Shown here: positions 35,501-49,300 of the stretch, piece by piece
Layout of the letters: each line of letters begins with the position of its first letter
Position numbering within the stretch: the stretch's first letter is position 1
Assembly (NCBI GenBank): GCA_029964075.1
Contig: CM057140.1
Coordinates: 11,302,643 to 11,366,642, forward strand
DNA: 64,000 nt
Source: Patiria pectinifera
Lineage: Eukaryota > Echinodermata > Asteroidea > Valvatida > Asterinidae
Reading direction: 5' to 3'
The notes under the pieces: model-generated
What the model saw: only the letters and a program-made list of their open reading frames with translations
The model's database searches: none
What the model was told of the DNA's origin: nothing
Program-made: the position numbers and the translations under genes

Positions 35501-37880
35501 TGTAATTTCAGAAATAACTAAATATTGTTCTCTAAATATTTTCCTGAGCTGAAGTGACATGAATAAGATGTTACATGGAATTAGAGGTACAAGTTGCGTG
35601 TTTAAAGATCAGAATTTCCTCGTCAATTTTTTAGTCCTACTTTGTTAATTTTTTTAATTATTTACCTACACAAACATGCTGGTGACTGAAATACAATTCC
35701 GAAACGAGACTTGCATAGGATCATGTTTCAATTCAAGAAAGTTAAAAAAAAGTATTCTGGCCCAGATGGAAACAAAATACGAGAAAAAAAATTAATGACA
35801 CACACTTTTTGTTTATTTTTTTTGTATTTCAAGTCGTGTTAAGTGGCGTGTTACATGTATATAGTCGATGGTACAAAAAAAAAGAAGACTTATATGCCAA
35901 AATATTGCAAATTTTTATAAAATGTTCTATGATGTTGTCATGTAAATGCAATCTAATGTTTTTATAATATCTAACAATTTCAATTTTTTAATAATATCTT
36001 GCACTCGTTTCTTTTTTTGTAACAATATATTTAAATGCATGTAGGCATGTTTTGGTTTTTTTCTTTGTTTTCTTGTAAAAAATAAAAAGTTTGTCATTTC
36101 ATGATGTGAAATGTAATAATATTTTAGTATGTACAAATAGCAAGTACTTGGTATGTATATATTCAACATGTGTATCAAGTCGCATACAATTGCTCAAAGC
36201 TTGTAGACATGTTTCATATTTATTTTTACTTATGTTTGCATGTTTTTGTTGTTGTCTGTACATAAATTTTGCACATATCATATAACATTTATTCTAGGTA
36301 AATACAGCCTGTTCTGTTCTATGCTACGTACGTATAATTTTGTGACCAGCCACACTAACATAAATTTCTGTTACCTCGATTTCAAATTTCGTATTTTTTC
36401 CCCTCTTTTTGATATTTCACTCAAACCAGTTGAGTGATTGAAGTATTGAAACAAAATCTCAACGAAAGTACATAGACTACTCAAAGAGCTTTTTTTTGCC
36501 CAAACCAAATTTTGGATAGGCTGGTCACTGGTCGTTAAACTTTTAACACAACAAAAACATTTGGCATCCCAAATACATACAACTCCTTCAAAATCCTTGA
36601 GATATTTGAAGAAAAAAAAGATGTTCCGTATAACGGAAACGACTCGCGAATTCCAAATATGACTCCAAACGATGGTGTATAAAACATTTCAAAAGAGATC
36701 CCAGAATTTGTGACAAAAGATATTGTCTTCTTGCCATAAAGTGTCACCTTTTGCAAACAGAGACAAAAGTTGCAGTTTGAGAGCATGTGATTTTTTTTCT
36801 TCAAATTTGACTCAAGGATGAAGGAATATGAACAATTTTCTTATATACATCCTAACAAAGAACGCTGTGGCAGATTCAAATTTCATCAAAAACAACAGTG
36901 AAAAAAAAGGCATGTGAAATGGTGAATTAAACCTACTGAATTTTCTTCAGAACAAATTTGCCCAATCAGAGCGCAGCCCTGTTATACTCATTAATAGAAA
37001 ACAATAACAAGACAGAACAAACAAATGAACGAATCACTGCATTGGGCCATTTCACAGCAAAGATTGACCTTGCTTGAAATTCAAATGAGTGTACTTTATG
37101 AAAAAAAAGAAGCTTTTGATTGGTCAGCAGCATAGTTCTAAACAGAAATGACTAATATAGACCTATCATAGAGTTTGTTGCATTCTGCCTCAACTGTGAT
37201 AAGAGGGCAGACAGAAAACTGAGCAAGATTCAACAGTTTCATGATACCAAAACACTAGTGATAAAATTTCTGTAAAATCTGGAATCTGGATTAACAGAGG
37301 ACAAACTTCACAAACAAAACTCCCATGGCATTGAAGTACTTTGAAAAACGTTCAGGATGAAAAACAAAGCTTTGAAAGGATTTGCACACACTGTCCAAAT
37401 GGATTATTTCAGGCAAAATCGATTCAAAGAAAATGACGGCTATTTAGGAAAAAAAACCATGGAGGTACATGTAGACTTTACTTGACTGGGCCTTCAAGGC
37501 GAAATACCTGTAAGCAGAAAACTATTGCCTGGCTAAAACCTTCACCAATTTACTTGAAACAGTTTGAAACTTCATTTCTTATCTTGCCAAGCTTATAAAT
37601 ATGTTTCTGTTAGTTTGGTTGGGAGCCATTTTTTTTTAGAATCTGCTACACAGAAAATACGTAGGTTGGACATGACAGATGGAAACAGGCAACTTAAGTT
37701 GAAATTCAGACAAGCAAGGGTAAAATATGCCTGGGAAATATCCTCGCAAAGAATTTGACAGTTCTAAATAACAAAAGGAAGAAAAGAAATCCTCCTATCG
37801 AAATTATTCAACCATTCCACGCAGCACTCTTTTTTTCTCTTCAAATAACCTTATTCACTTCTTCACAATACTCTTTCCAT
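32520..37880. other. AT-rich intergenic or distal 3'UTR-like DNA
   Basis: Very A/T-rich with many homopolymer runs; no exon of a recognisable family. A diverged SINE-like trace (B-box-like GGTTCGATTTCAG, minus strand, near 35290) is possible. Long overlapping open frames on both strands at 34112-34501 match nothing known. Part may be alternative 3'UTR of KPNA on the minus strand, but nothing in the sequence proves it. Confidence 0.4.
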
Positions 37881-37884
37881 TATC

Positions 37885-38372
37885 AAGGGAATATTATGTT
37901 TCATCTAAGGGGCAATATAACACAGGTGATAGTCAAGCCCCACCAGGGCAATATTTATACAGGTACTTTAACCATTGCCAGAACAGTACCGAAGGCTTTA
38001 TGGCAAGCCCAATATGCTATTACTGTACATGTATACACTTCCAATGTTACAGTATGAATGTACATGTATGTACATGTATGTGGCAATGGGCCTTCATCAT
38101 TGGTAGTATATCACACTTGGCAACACACCGATGGGGAAATATATTCAACTGGGCAATATTACCAACTAGGGCAACATCCCTCAACTTAAAACACTGGGTA
38201 ATATACACACACCAGGGCAATATTATGTACCAATCAGAAAACCTATGCATCCAGACAAACAGAAACAGATCTGGCACTATATTTCCCCTTACGCAATGCT
38301 GCAGGGCAATATCTGCAGGGCAATATCTGCAGGGCAATATCCATATATGCACCTCTGCATCAGTGCAATATA
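37885..38372 (-). repeat. Array of about 12 spaced GGGCAATAT motifs
   Basis: Variants of AGGGCAATAT recur every 20-60 bp; the last three near 38302-38340 are in perfect tandem with a 17 bp period (GCAGGGCAATATCT). On the minus strand, the sense of KPNA, it reads ATATTGCCC. It lies about 2 kb beyond the KPNA stop. Confidence 0.7.
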
Positions 38373-39830
38373 CGCATACCATTTCAAAATAAATCACCGA
38401 GAAAATATTCCATGTATACACTGACAACATGCCATAACCCTCGAGCTATTGACGCAAATTTCAAACATCTATAGACCAGTTCTCTTTGTGTTTTTATTTT
38501 CCTACATAAAATGCACAACACACTGTTATACAGCATTATGACACACATACACTTACCAAAAAAAACCAACAAAACATACAATCGCTCAAAAAAAGCTGGT
38601 TTGACCCGCATCATAAAAACTCCTCCAACTCAACTCCCTACATCACACACTGTTGAATATTCATAATTGTTTTTTTTATTATTTTTTTTCTATTTTTTTC
38701 TGGTTTTTAAAATATGTTTTTTTTCCACTTTTTTTTTTAACTGTAATTTATTACCTTTCTTTCTCTCATCAACAGTTCTCTCGCTTCCAATTTGTTAATT
38801 TTTTTTTTTTTTATAATTTTTTTTTTAGATTTCTTATAAACTCTCTTTCCGCGCACATACCAGTTCAATCCCTAAAGCAGCATTTGTATGAAATCATCTT
38901 CGTAAAAAAAGGTCTCTCTCACAATTTCAGAGATTTAACTTTTCACAATGCAGGAAAATCAGCAAATCATCAGCATCATAAAATTGACACTGCAGGTATA
39001 TAACAAAGCTACAAGTATTGTAGAAAAATCTCTCAAATTTTGTTTCAGATACACTAGCATCTCATGATACGAAATCAAATAGGTTAGTCTCAAGTGGAAA
39101 AGACTAACGTGTTGCATTTTTTTTTCTTACTGTTTACTTTTACAGAAGGTGGGCAATATTTTTATCCTTTTCAGTCCTGAAAATGCCTCAAAACGGCCTG
39201 CCCAAACTCCTCAAACTGCCTAGAACGGTTTGTTGCGGTTTACAGAGCAGGAATTATTTCACCATTTGCAAAAATAACGACATAAATTCTGCACGAAAAT
39301 GATCAGCCTAAAGGTTTTGAAGGTTGAAGCATTAATGCCAAAATAGATTAAAGGGGCTGTACAGGCGTGTGGAACCTCTGCCCTGGACAGCGCCCTCTTT
39401 TGACAATTGTCAAACAGTGATGCATTGTGGTCTTGCTGATGGCCAGGTGCACATGGGAAGTCTGGTTTAATATGCGAGTATTCAAGGCCACTAGTGAAAC
39501 AAAATTACGGAAGTCAGGAGTTAGCATCGTTAAGAACTTGTGCATGTAGGTAGAGATTTTCTCCACACTCTCTCACGGAATTCTCAACACTCATTTTTCT
39601 CCCCCTCTCTCTCACTCTGTCTGTCCACCCTTCTGTCACTCTGCTTGTCACTGCCTCCCACCCACACATCAGCGTGTCTCATCCACACTTATTCACTCGC
39701 ACACTTCATTCCCAAAACACAAATGTACCACTTGGATTATATGCTTTTAACACACTGATTGCTTGAAGTCGTGAAGATTCCACCCCATTCAGGATAATTA
39801 CAACATTATCTGGTTTCTTTAAAGTTCACT

Positions 39831-39836
39831 TTTATT
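39831..39836 (-). terminator. Candidate poly(A) signal of KPNA
   Basis: TTTATT on the plus strand, AATAAA on the minus strand, about 495 nt past the KPNA stop at 40331-40333. Other matches lie further left, so a longer 3'UTR is possible. Confidence 0.4.
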
Positions 39837-40330
39837 ACAAACAAGGCATCCAGGTATCATTCCGATTAACAACTTGCAACTCAACACTGACACTTTTTTA
39901 AATCTCCATTTTAAACCCTGATTATTTGGGAAAACGCCAGTCCTTGAATCTCGTATGCATCATTCTAACAAAATGCTCTCTATACTTGGTCTCTCAAATT
40001 GTAAATATTTTGAGGAGAAATCAAGGCATTACACGCTGAAGTGGTTGATTGTACAGGAACAGATGGAGACTTTTGTGGGCTTTGATAGAACCACAATGGA
40101 GTATATTTCGTTAAATACGACCAAATGAAGCTTACAAAGAGAAAGATGTACCAAATCGATGCTGAAGAATGAATCTCATACTCAGTTTTATCGACAACTT
40201 TGAGACTTTGGAGTTTACCCCACATCCACTTATGGTACCTCTTACGCACTGGACCACATACTTCACGGTAACGTTCTCACAGTAGACTCCACACCGATTC
40301 TCTCTGGCATATGTGCTCGTGCACGTCCGT

Positions 40331-43300
40331 TCAGAACTGCAGATCCTCGATGTTCTCCTGGGGCGGGCCAAACTCAAAGACCTGGGCGTTCTCGGCAATC
40401 TTGGGGGCCAGCTTGCTGTCCTCCTCCTCGGTGCTGAAGTAACGGTCGATGATGTCAAAGGCCTTCTGGTAGATCTCCTGGTTGGCGTGGGATTGTAGGA
40501 ATTCTATCTTGTCTACACCTGTTGGTAGGAGTTGGAGATACAATTTTGGGTTTTCATCTGGTGATTTGGTATTCAAGAGACCGATACCCTAACCACCCTC
40601 AATCCTGCAAAGTCCTCCGGGCGGTTTTGGAGGATTGTGGAGGATTGAGGACACATGGACATTCAGTATCAATTGATTTTGGAGGATTGGGGCGGCACGG
40701 TGTCTGAAGAAGAGGAGGATTTTGGAGGATTGAGGCTGAATGCATGTTGCAGGCATGTAACTGGGAATTTAGAAAAAAACAAGGAAACTCCAAACCGCAC
40801 AAGACTTTGTACAAAATTTTTCAATTTGTAATGTCATTCATGAGAAGTAAAAAACGAGGAAATCAGCGGATCCGAGGAAAAGTCGCACGCCTGATATTGA
40901 GAGGCAGGGCTGTAGGAGGATTTGGAAGGATTAAGGCAGTGGGTATCCTTCATTTGAACATAAACTTGTGCACAATTTTGGAGGATTTGGAGAATTGAAG
41001 ATGGAAAATCGTCGTCACTCACAGCAGAAGCTGAATTGTGAAGGACACAGCTACAACGTGGTCAAGCCAAATGCATTTAAAGGTGATTTAGGCAGCTGCC
41101 ATACGACTCATGTCTTACCACATAGCACAGCCAGATCTTAAGTGTTTATTGTTGCAGAGGGAGGAAAACCGGAGAAAAACCCTCATGACATAGGAGAGAA
41201 TCAACGAACAACTCTACTCACAAATTACCTGAGCCTGAAATCGAACCCGGGCCAAAGCGGTGAGAGGCGCGCGCTTTACAAACTTTGTCACCCATGCCAA
41301 CTTCTCTGTTTTCAGCGACTTTGTGCACTTACAGTAGCTGTCAAATCGCTACATTGAAATCTGTGGAAGTTATAAAACAAAAGGTCGGGATCATACCTTG
41401 ACAATGTTCAACGACGAGAGCATACTGGTTCTGCTGGGTGAGATTGTTCTTGACGTCTTGGTCGCCTAGTTTCAGGATGTTCTCCAGACCGTTCAGGGCC
41501 ACGTGGACAATCTTGGCATCCATGACGTTGAGGAGTTCGCACAGCGGTGGGATGCAGTTGTGCTCAACGATGAATCTATGTAAATGGATGTATACGTGTG
41601 TTATCTTAAACAGATTATGAGGCTCAATTTCATCATAGATTTCTGTCTGCCGAGAACAACAGCTGTCGACAGATGGGGCCCAATCCTCTCACTTTGGCCC
41701 ACAGAAGGTACATAGGATCATTTGCTTCTGTGCATTTTGTTTTCATTTTAAGCAAACAAAAGTGCTTCATATCTTAAGTAAGGTGTATAAGAACTAACCT
41801 GTGGATCTTTCAGCTCAGTGACTACTATACATTTTGAGAAAACTATAAATTTTGAGATAAATATAGCCAATGACAATGCTTTGGTTGATCATGAATATGT
41901 ATGGGTGGAACAGATTTCCAGCCACTCCCCCCCATCTCCGAGTTGTAATCACCTACCTAATCTGTTCAGGGCTGCCTCCTGATGTGGCATTGGTGATTGC
42001 CCAAGCCGCCTCCTTCCTTGTCTTGAACTCCGCCTTTCCTAGAACGTCTATTAGAGTGGGTATGATGTTGGCATCAATGACGCACTGGTGATTGAGGAGG
42101 AGGAAGAAGAAAAGATTCTTAAATCGTTAAAAGAATCAGGTTTGAAGAGGTTTACATCACTGAGGACACTGGCAAGTTTCAAGACGCAAAATTCATCAAC
42201 ACACAAAGTTCATCAAGACGCAAAATTCATCAAAATGCAAAAGTGACTTTAAAAAAACATTACTGGGAAATTGCCAAAGTCTCATGTGCACAGTAAGACT
42301 GTTTTATTAATATATACCTGGATCTGTTGTCTGTTGCCAGCGGTGATGTTGGATATTGTCCAGCAGGCTTCTTTCCTGATGGATTCCTTTTGGCTACTCA
42401 ACAGGTGCAAGAGGTATGGCAGGGCTGAACAATTCAAGATGATCTGGTTTTGAAAAACAGGGAAAGTAATATTTAGTTCTCCTATATGATACAGTTTAAC
42501 AAATTATGTTTCTGCACAATATGAAGTAAATTTTCTTTTTCTCACATTTCTGTTTCTATCCCTTCTTTGTGTAGCCCTCACCTTGAGTGGTTCTAATAAA
42601 TACGGCCTTGTGATGGGCGCCTCTCTGAAACACGTCAGGAGATCACGACACTTTTGTCCTTGAGCAGGAGACTTTACAATAATTAGCTTCTTTCCTCCTA
42701 GTCCATTACAGCACAGTTCAGATTATTATTTACATTCTCAATCAAAAAAGATACCTGTGTTTGGATGTCATCGCCGGTGACAATATTTCCAACGGCTCGT
42801 AGGGCAGCAGACACAACGCTCTGTGAGGCATTCCTGATATAAATCACCACACAATCCTTTGTTTATTTCACTTCCAGATTCAAGGATTATGAAATTTTGC
42901 CCCAAATATGTACTTATTTTCATAACCCAGTTTGCAAAAAAAAAAAAAAAAAAAAAAAATTTTTTTAAAGGGTTCGCGTACATAGATTCTACGAAATACC
43001 TAGTCAATGGTGTTTTTTTTCTCGCGTACACGGATGGTAACGCAAAGCTTTCAGTACTCACTGCTGTATGCGTTTAGCGAAAGACTTAACTTAACCCTTC
43101 ACCTGCCAGATGCAACACAGTGCATCAGGTGGAAAAGAACTGGTGCACTTTGATGCATTCAGCTACCAACACCAGTGCATGAATGGCCAGCTCTGAAACA
43201 ATGAGAGCTAGTCCCATTGAACAATGCCACAGTTGTGTCCTGCTGCGTGCGGTGAGCACAGACTCTGAGGCAGTGTGGCCTTGAGACTTTTCCCCTGATG

Positions 43301-46300
43301 GTTCTTGCTACATTTGGCAGGCTTGTCGCCTAGTCAAGTGTTGCATGTTACAAGGTTTGGCAGGGTTCTAGCAAACATACCCTAGAGGCTTAGGGTTAAT
43401 TTCTTTACTAGCAGTCACCCGTGTCCTTGAATAAGACACTGGGTGGGAACGAAGTACAACATCCTCGTTTGGTGGGCATTTGAGTACAAGTGAATGATTT
43501 ACAGGCGACTTTGACAACCGGAACCAAGACTCACATGAGGAGTTCCACTAGTCTCCGACAGACCCCGCTGTCAATGACAGCCTGAATCTTCTCGTTGGGT
43601 CCGTCCGAGAGGTATGAGAGGGCCCAGCATGCATCGGCCAAGACGTCGTGGTCACTGTGGAATAATAGACGGGACAGGACCGGCAGGCATGTCTTGACCT
43701 ACGGGGCGGAAAAGTCACAGAGAGAAACAGGTTACCAGACCATATCTTGTACTGCATGGAGTCTACATATTGTGGCAATTCCTGAAATATCTTGAACTTG
43801 GGGAGAAAATAACACACAGAGAAACAGGTTACCAGACCACGTCTTGTACTGCATGGATTCTGCACTGTGTCAACTCATGAAACTGGATGGTTCAATTGGT
43901 AGAGTGCTGGTTTGGTTTTCTAGTAGGCCATCAGCCTCGGTCCAAAATTTTGACCACCGGTATCAAATGACGGGAATCATAGCGATTTTTGGCAAGGTAT
44001 ACACCTCGAGAGTTGGAAAATATGTGATAGCATTGCAGCGGTGGCAACTTTTGGGGTGTTATCACCCTTTTTTTCAAAATGTCAATCAAAATGCTTGTTA
44101 CCACTCTGCGGGCGGTATACCTTGCGCATGCGCACTATAATCATTTATGCCCTGATTTGACACTGGCCAAACTCCCAGGCTGATGGCCTATAGTGGTCTC
44201 ACGTTCAAATCTTGCTCTAGTTCAAGAAATTGTTCCTTGTTTAAACTAAACACTTTTGAGCATAAGTGTTAGTACAAATTTAAACTTCAACAACAACAAA
44301 TTATTTCTGTTTCCAACAGACAAGTCCAACAACTCATAGACCTCAGATACAAAGGGTCCCTATCTGCATCACACTGAGGTAATATATCATAGGCCTTACA
44401 TACAAGACCATAGCATGAATATGTCACTATTTGTTGGCGTTCCCCCATTACAATGTAAGTCCCCAAGTTTTGCAAACCCTGTTGCTACCGTACCTTATCA
44501 AAGTTCGGTGGAGGGTTCTTTCCTCTACAGAGGTTGGACAGCGCCCAGACAGCGTTTCTTGTCATGGACAGCTTGTTGGATTTAGCCAGTAATCTGTGAA
44601 GAGGCAAACAATAAGCAACATTATAAATACGACAGAGACGTAAGGTGTGATTTAATGAGGGGGTTGGATAGAATACTTTGGCCCCTCCCCAAGAATACTT
44701 TGGCCCCTCCCCTAGAATACTTTGGCCCCGCCCCAAGAATACTTTGGCCCCTCCCCTAGAATACTTTGGCCCCTTCCCCAAGACCACAAATCTTTGGCCC
44801 CATCCCAAAGACCAGAAAGCAAAGGGATAAGGAAGTTGTCAGTATTTACTGCAATAGTGGCATGATGATTCCGTTGTCGATAACAAAATCTCGGCAGTCG
44901 GGGCAGTCGCCTGCAATGTTGCCTAGTGCCCAGACAGCCTGTTGATAAAAAACAAAAACATCAGATTGCAAAAATTACAAGAACAGTGTACGATTAATAT
45001 GTAAGCTTAGGCAAAAAAATAATAAAAAATACTCGGTCTCTGGTCAGCGCGCGCGTCGATTTTAATCATGCACGTCAACCTTTTTTTTTATTTTTCAAAT
45101 GAACACGGAAGCTACAACAGCTATTGCCGCGCCTCCTCAAAGTTTTGTACCAAGGAGCACCAAGGAATGGGGAAATTGCACCAAGGCAAATGATAAAGGG
45201 CACCAAGGCAAATTATGGAGGACACCAATGTGTAATGAGGACACAAAAAAGCAAAATAGTACCCACCTTGTCTGTACAATAAAAGCTTGGAAAAAAAAAA
45301 AGCCATCAAAAAAAAAAAAAAAAACGCGTCGCAATTCCGGAACTTTGGTCTGACCAGAGACCGACTATTTTTTTTGGCCTTATTTCTAATACTTAATTCA
45401 AATACTTTGTCTTGATATTTCTTGGCCTTTCCCTTTTGCAAACAAAAACAAAATCCTTTCTGCAGTTCAGAACTCTGCACTCAACCACTAGTTACCTGCT
45501 CTCACATACGCGAGTAAATTACAGAACATTCAACATTTTCGAAGAAAAAAAAGGCAATCCTTCACCATTAAAACTGACAGTACTTCATTCAAAAGTGTAA
45601 GGTACAATCAGGGAGCTCTTAGTTCTGTTTTCTTAATAAGAATAAGATTTTGAAACTCGTCGTAAGCCTAGCAGAAAGGCGTATGCGCGTACGCCCTTCT
45701 GCGCGAACGCGTAATCACCAAAATGTTCCCAGCAATAGGGCATATGCAGAAAACTGCCTCTATTATAATGACTTTTAAACGTTTCCGTCGGAACTTAACA
45801 CAAGTTGTTCCAAAAATTATGATTCATATGTGTGACAAAGTTAAAAATCATACGATTTATAATTCCACGTGGGAGAACACTGGATTCATAATACGCGTGG
45901 GGGAACAGTGGAGCCTTTCAAAGCAATTTTCTTGAATGAGATTTTTGTGTCAGAACGCTAATATGCCCTTCTGCTGGGCACCCGACAAACTAGACAGGGT
46001 TCGAAATTAGCGGTAGCCTGCTAGCCAAATGCTAGTCAAAACAGCGGCGGGCTAGTCAAACTATTCCTCAAGCAGGCCGGCTGGCGAGTCAAAAAATATT
46101 GGATACGGCAAAGATGAAAGGACAGGAAGAAATATATCATTAAATTCAGAAAGCAGACCTGTATCAATTTGTGTCTAATTTAATCAACTGTTTAAAGTAT
46201 TAGATCTGTTTATTAAAAACACTGACAAAATTGCGACAGAATTGAGCCTGAAAGTACGCCATTTTGTATTTGAGCTAAAAAATACCCCCCAACTAGTGAA

Positions 46301-49300
46301 AATGCCCACAGGTTAGTTAAGAGTCTGTTTCAGTAGCCAGATTGGCTAGTGAACAAAAAAAAATATGGTCGAACCCTGCTAGACTTTGGCAACATTACAG
46401 TAACTTTTTGTGGAGGGGTGACAATACAAGAGACTGTACCAACCTGTTCTTGTACATCTTCAAATTCTGAGTTGAGTAACTGGATGAATAGTGGCACGGC
46501 GCCTGCCTCTATGACGCACCGGGTCTGCAGCGAGGTTCCTGATGCTATATTGGTTAGCACCCAGGCTGCCTCAAACTAACAGGGTTAAAAAAAGGGGCAC
46601 AACAAATGATCAAAATATAAAAGTCAATACCAGGAAATTATTGGCGGTATTACACTGTATTCCCTAAAGCCCCCCAAAAAAGTCTCCGGTTTCTGGTATG
46701 CGCGCGCGTCGCCGTAGCCATGCGCGTCGGCAAAATTTAAAAAAAAAAAATTCAATGTAAGAGGATGTCTCAAAACTGCCAAACTCAGTGGTTTGACTGG
46801 AATCCTGCTGCTGCACTATTTAAACATGTTTTTAGATGGGGTTATGATCGAGTATAAGCTTTATGTGGCCTCTCTGGACTCCCATATATTTGCACTAAAT
46901 TTAGTCGGGTATCATTTGCAGTCATCAGCCGACATTTAAAGAGAAGAAAATGGAAAAAAAAAATATTAAAAAGCTGCGTCGCCATACCACTTTTGGGGCA
47001 AGCTCCATACCAGAAACCGGAGACCTTTTGGCCTAATGTATCTATACAAAACTTTGAGGGCTAAAGCCGTGCTCGCATTGGACTTTTTTGGGTAAAACTA
47101 ACGGTAACTGATGTCAACTTGACCAAATTAAGTCAGTGCAGACAGCTGGTAAACTTCCCGATTGAAAGTTTTACAGGGCCAACTGGGTCACGGAAGAATA
47201 ACACGTACATTTTGTACGTTGCTAGTTTTACTTAATGGATGACTTTCCGCGGGCCAAATTTAAGCCAAGTGCAGCACACGGTAGAATAACCGTAATGGGA
47301 TCTTAACAATCACTTGTGGTAATTTTTGCAAAATTAAGTCCAATGCGAACCAGGCTTTAGGCGGTTTGGTGTTGTATAGGGAATAAAAGGCAGTTTCGGG
47401 TGGCAGAGGGTTTCTACTTCTGCTCGTATACTGTACACAACGCCCTGTTGGACTATCTCGGTACATAGGGTTAATCATAGGCCCTGATGGAATGGGGATA
47501 TTGTTTATATTTGAAGGCCTCACAGTGTGGGAAGAATGAAAGTTGGTCAATCAAATGCAGGAAAGAACATGTGAATGCAGGAAGCTGACAAGTTGAGTAA
47601 AAAATGACCTTCTGGAGATAAACTTCGGAAGGCAACTGTATCATGAATCTTTTGCATTGCCTTTGTCATATCCTGAAATGTGAGTCACATCACGAAAAAA
47701 TTTGGTTCTGGGAAAGCTTGGACTTGTATAACGCAACTCCTGCCGGCTGCTTTACCTGCAAGGTGCTGTTGCTATCGTTTTGTAGAAATTCAACAAATCG
47801 GGGTACGATTCCAGTGTGGATGACCTCATCGATGGGAGGGTTGGGCTCTGTGGATGAATTATTCATGAATTAAGATATGGCTCAGCCTATCTTAAGATAT
47901 ACATGTACGGTCTAACCAGTGGCAGCAGGAACATCTTGCCAAATTGATCGATCAGAAATTCAGAACAGTACTTTGTGTTACATAGGTCACATAACTGAAA
48001 TATTAATGCTCAATTTATTCTGTTTGAATTAAAGGGAATATACATCATTTGCTTTTGCTGTAATTTTCAGAAATGGATGGAAATGGGGGGTTGAAAATAT
48101 ATAGCAAATATAGTTACACTGACTTTTTTGAGGTTTTGGGTTCGAAAATGCTATAAAAACCAAGAAAAACAGTGACTTTCCTGTAGTCTGGTTCCCTGAC
48201 TCCATATAAGAAGAAACAGAGCAGTTTACATACATTGGGGAATTGTAAGGTCAGGGAACCAGTCTAGCTGGCTTGTACCCGTTCATAGGTGTGCAATCGA
48301 TTGCAAACAAGTGCGATGGTCAATTGGAACCAGTATTTGAAAAAAAGCCAGTTTTTTTCCAATGCTGGTCGGCCGACCAGCGTTGGAAATTGATACAAAA
48401 ATACCACTTTTCTTGAAAATGACAGTATACCAGGTGCCATGATTTTACAGGATGCTTTACACTGTCATTCACTAACAGTCCAGCAAGGTATTTCAAAATG
48501 ATTTGGTAGTTTTATTTTTTTGATGTTTGCAAATGTTGTATTTTCCCTTTAAACTTAAAACCCAAGACTTTGATGGAATTAAACAATGCTTTATCATGGC
48601 CGTAAAAAAAATATACAGAAAAAACATTTGACGAAATTTAAGCACCTTTAGAGAGTAGTTTTCTAAACTTTTGTGTAGCAGCCAATTGCTGGGTGACGTC
48701 TTCACTCATGAGGGCTTGAACCATGTCCGGACTGACAAAACCCTGGCAGAACAAAAGAACAACATAAAACATGGCAAGGAAAAGTGTATCGCAGCGCGTG
48801 TGAATTTATTTCTGTTTGCTAATCATAGTTGGATATTGTACTCATTAAATACTATTTTTCACATGAATGCGTACAAGAAAACTCTGGGAGTGAATGGTGT
48901 CATGTCTTTACCTGCGTAGAGGTGATTATGTTGTCTTGAAGGGATGCTTCAGTCTCCAGTACAATGTCTACGTTTCGCCTCTTGAAAAGCTGGTGGCGAA
49001 AGATGAAGAAAGAACACATGTTTTCAATTCATAAAAAGGTCAACTGTAAGCCTATAATTTACATGTACCGGTACCTTCTATTGAATGTTCCAGAACTGCG
49101 TAATTATGACCTTATCTGTATTTCTCAAAAGTAATAGAATAACATGTTTAGCAGTAACTTTCAAATCAGCCCTGAATTTTTATTTCCTCGATGTAGAACC
49201 TCGATGGCATACAGCAAATAAAACGAACTTTCGAAAGCTTTGAGGACACTGTCTATCCTAATGTAGGCACACAAGTCTTGGATTATATTGGGAATCAATT

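Noticed and set aside
37885..38372. CRISPR-like array of spaced repeats
   Set aside because: Repeat word only 9-10 bp, variable spacing, eukaryotic context.
45121..45480. 119-codon minus-strand frame
   Set aside because: Mostly inside a MITE, with poly-Phe/poly-Lys from homopolymer runs.
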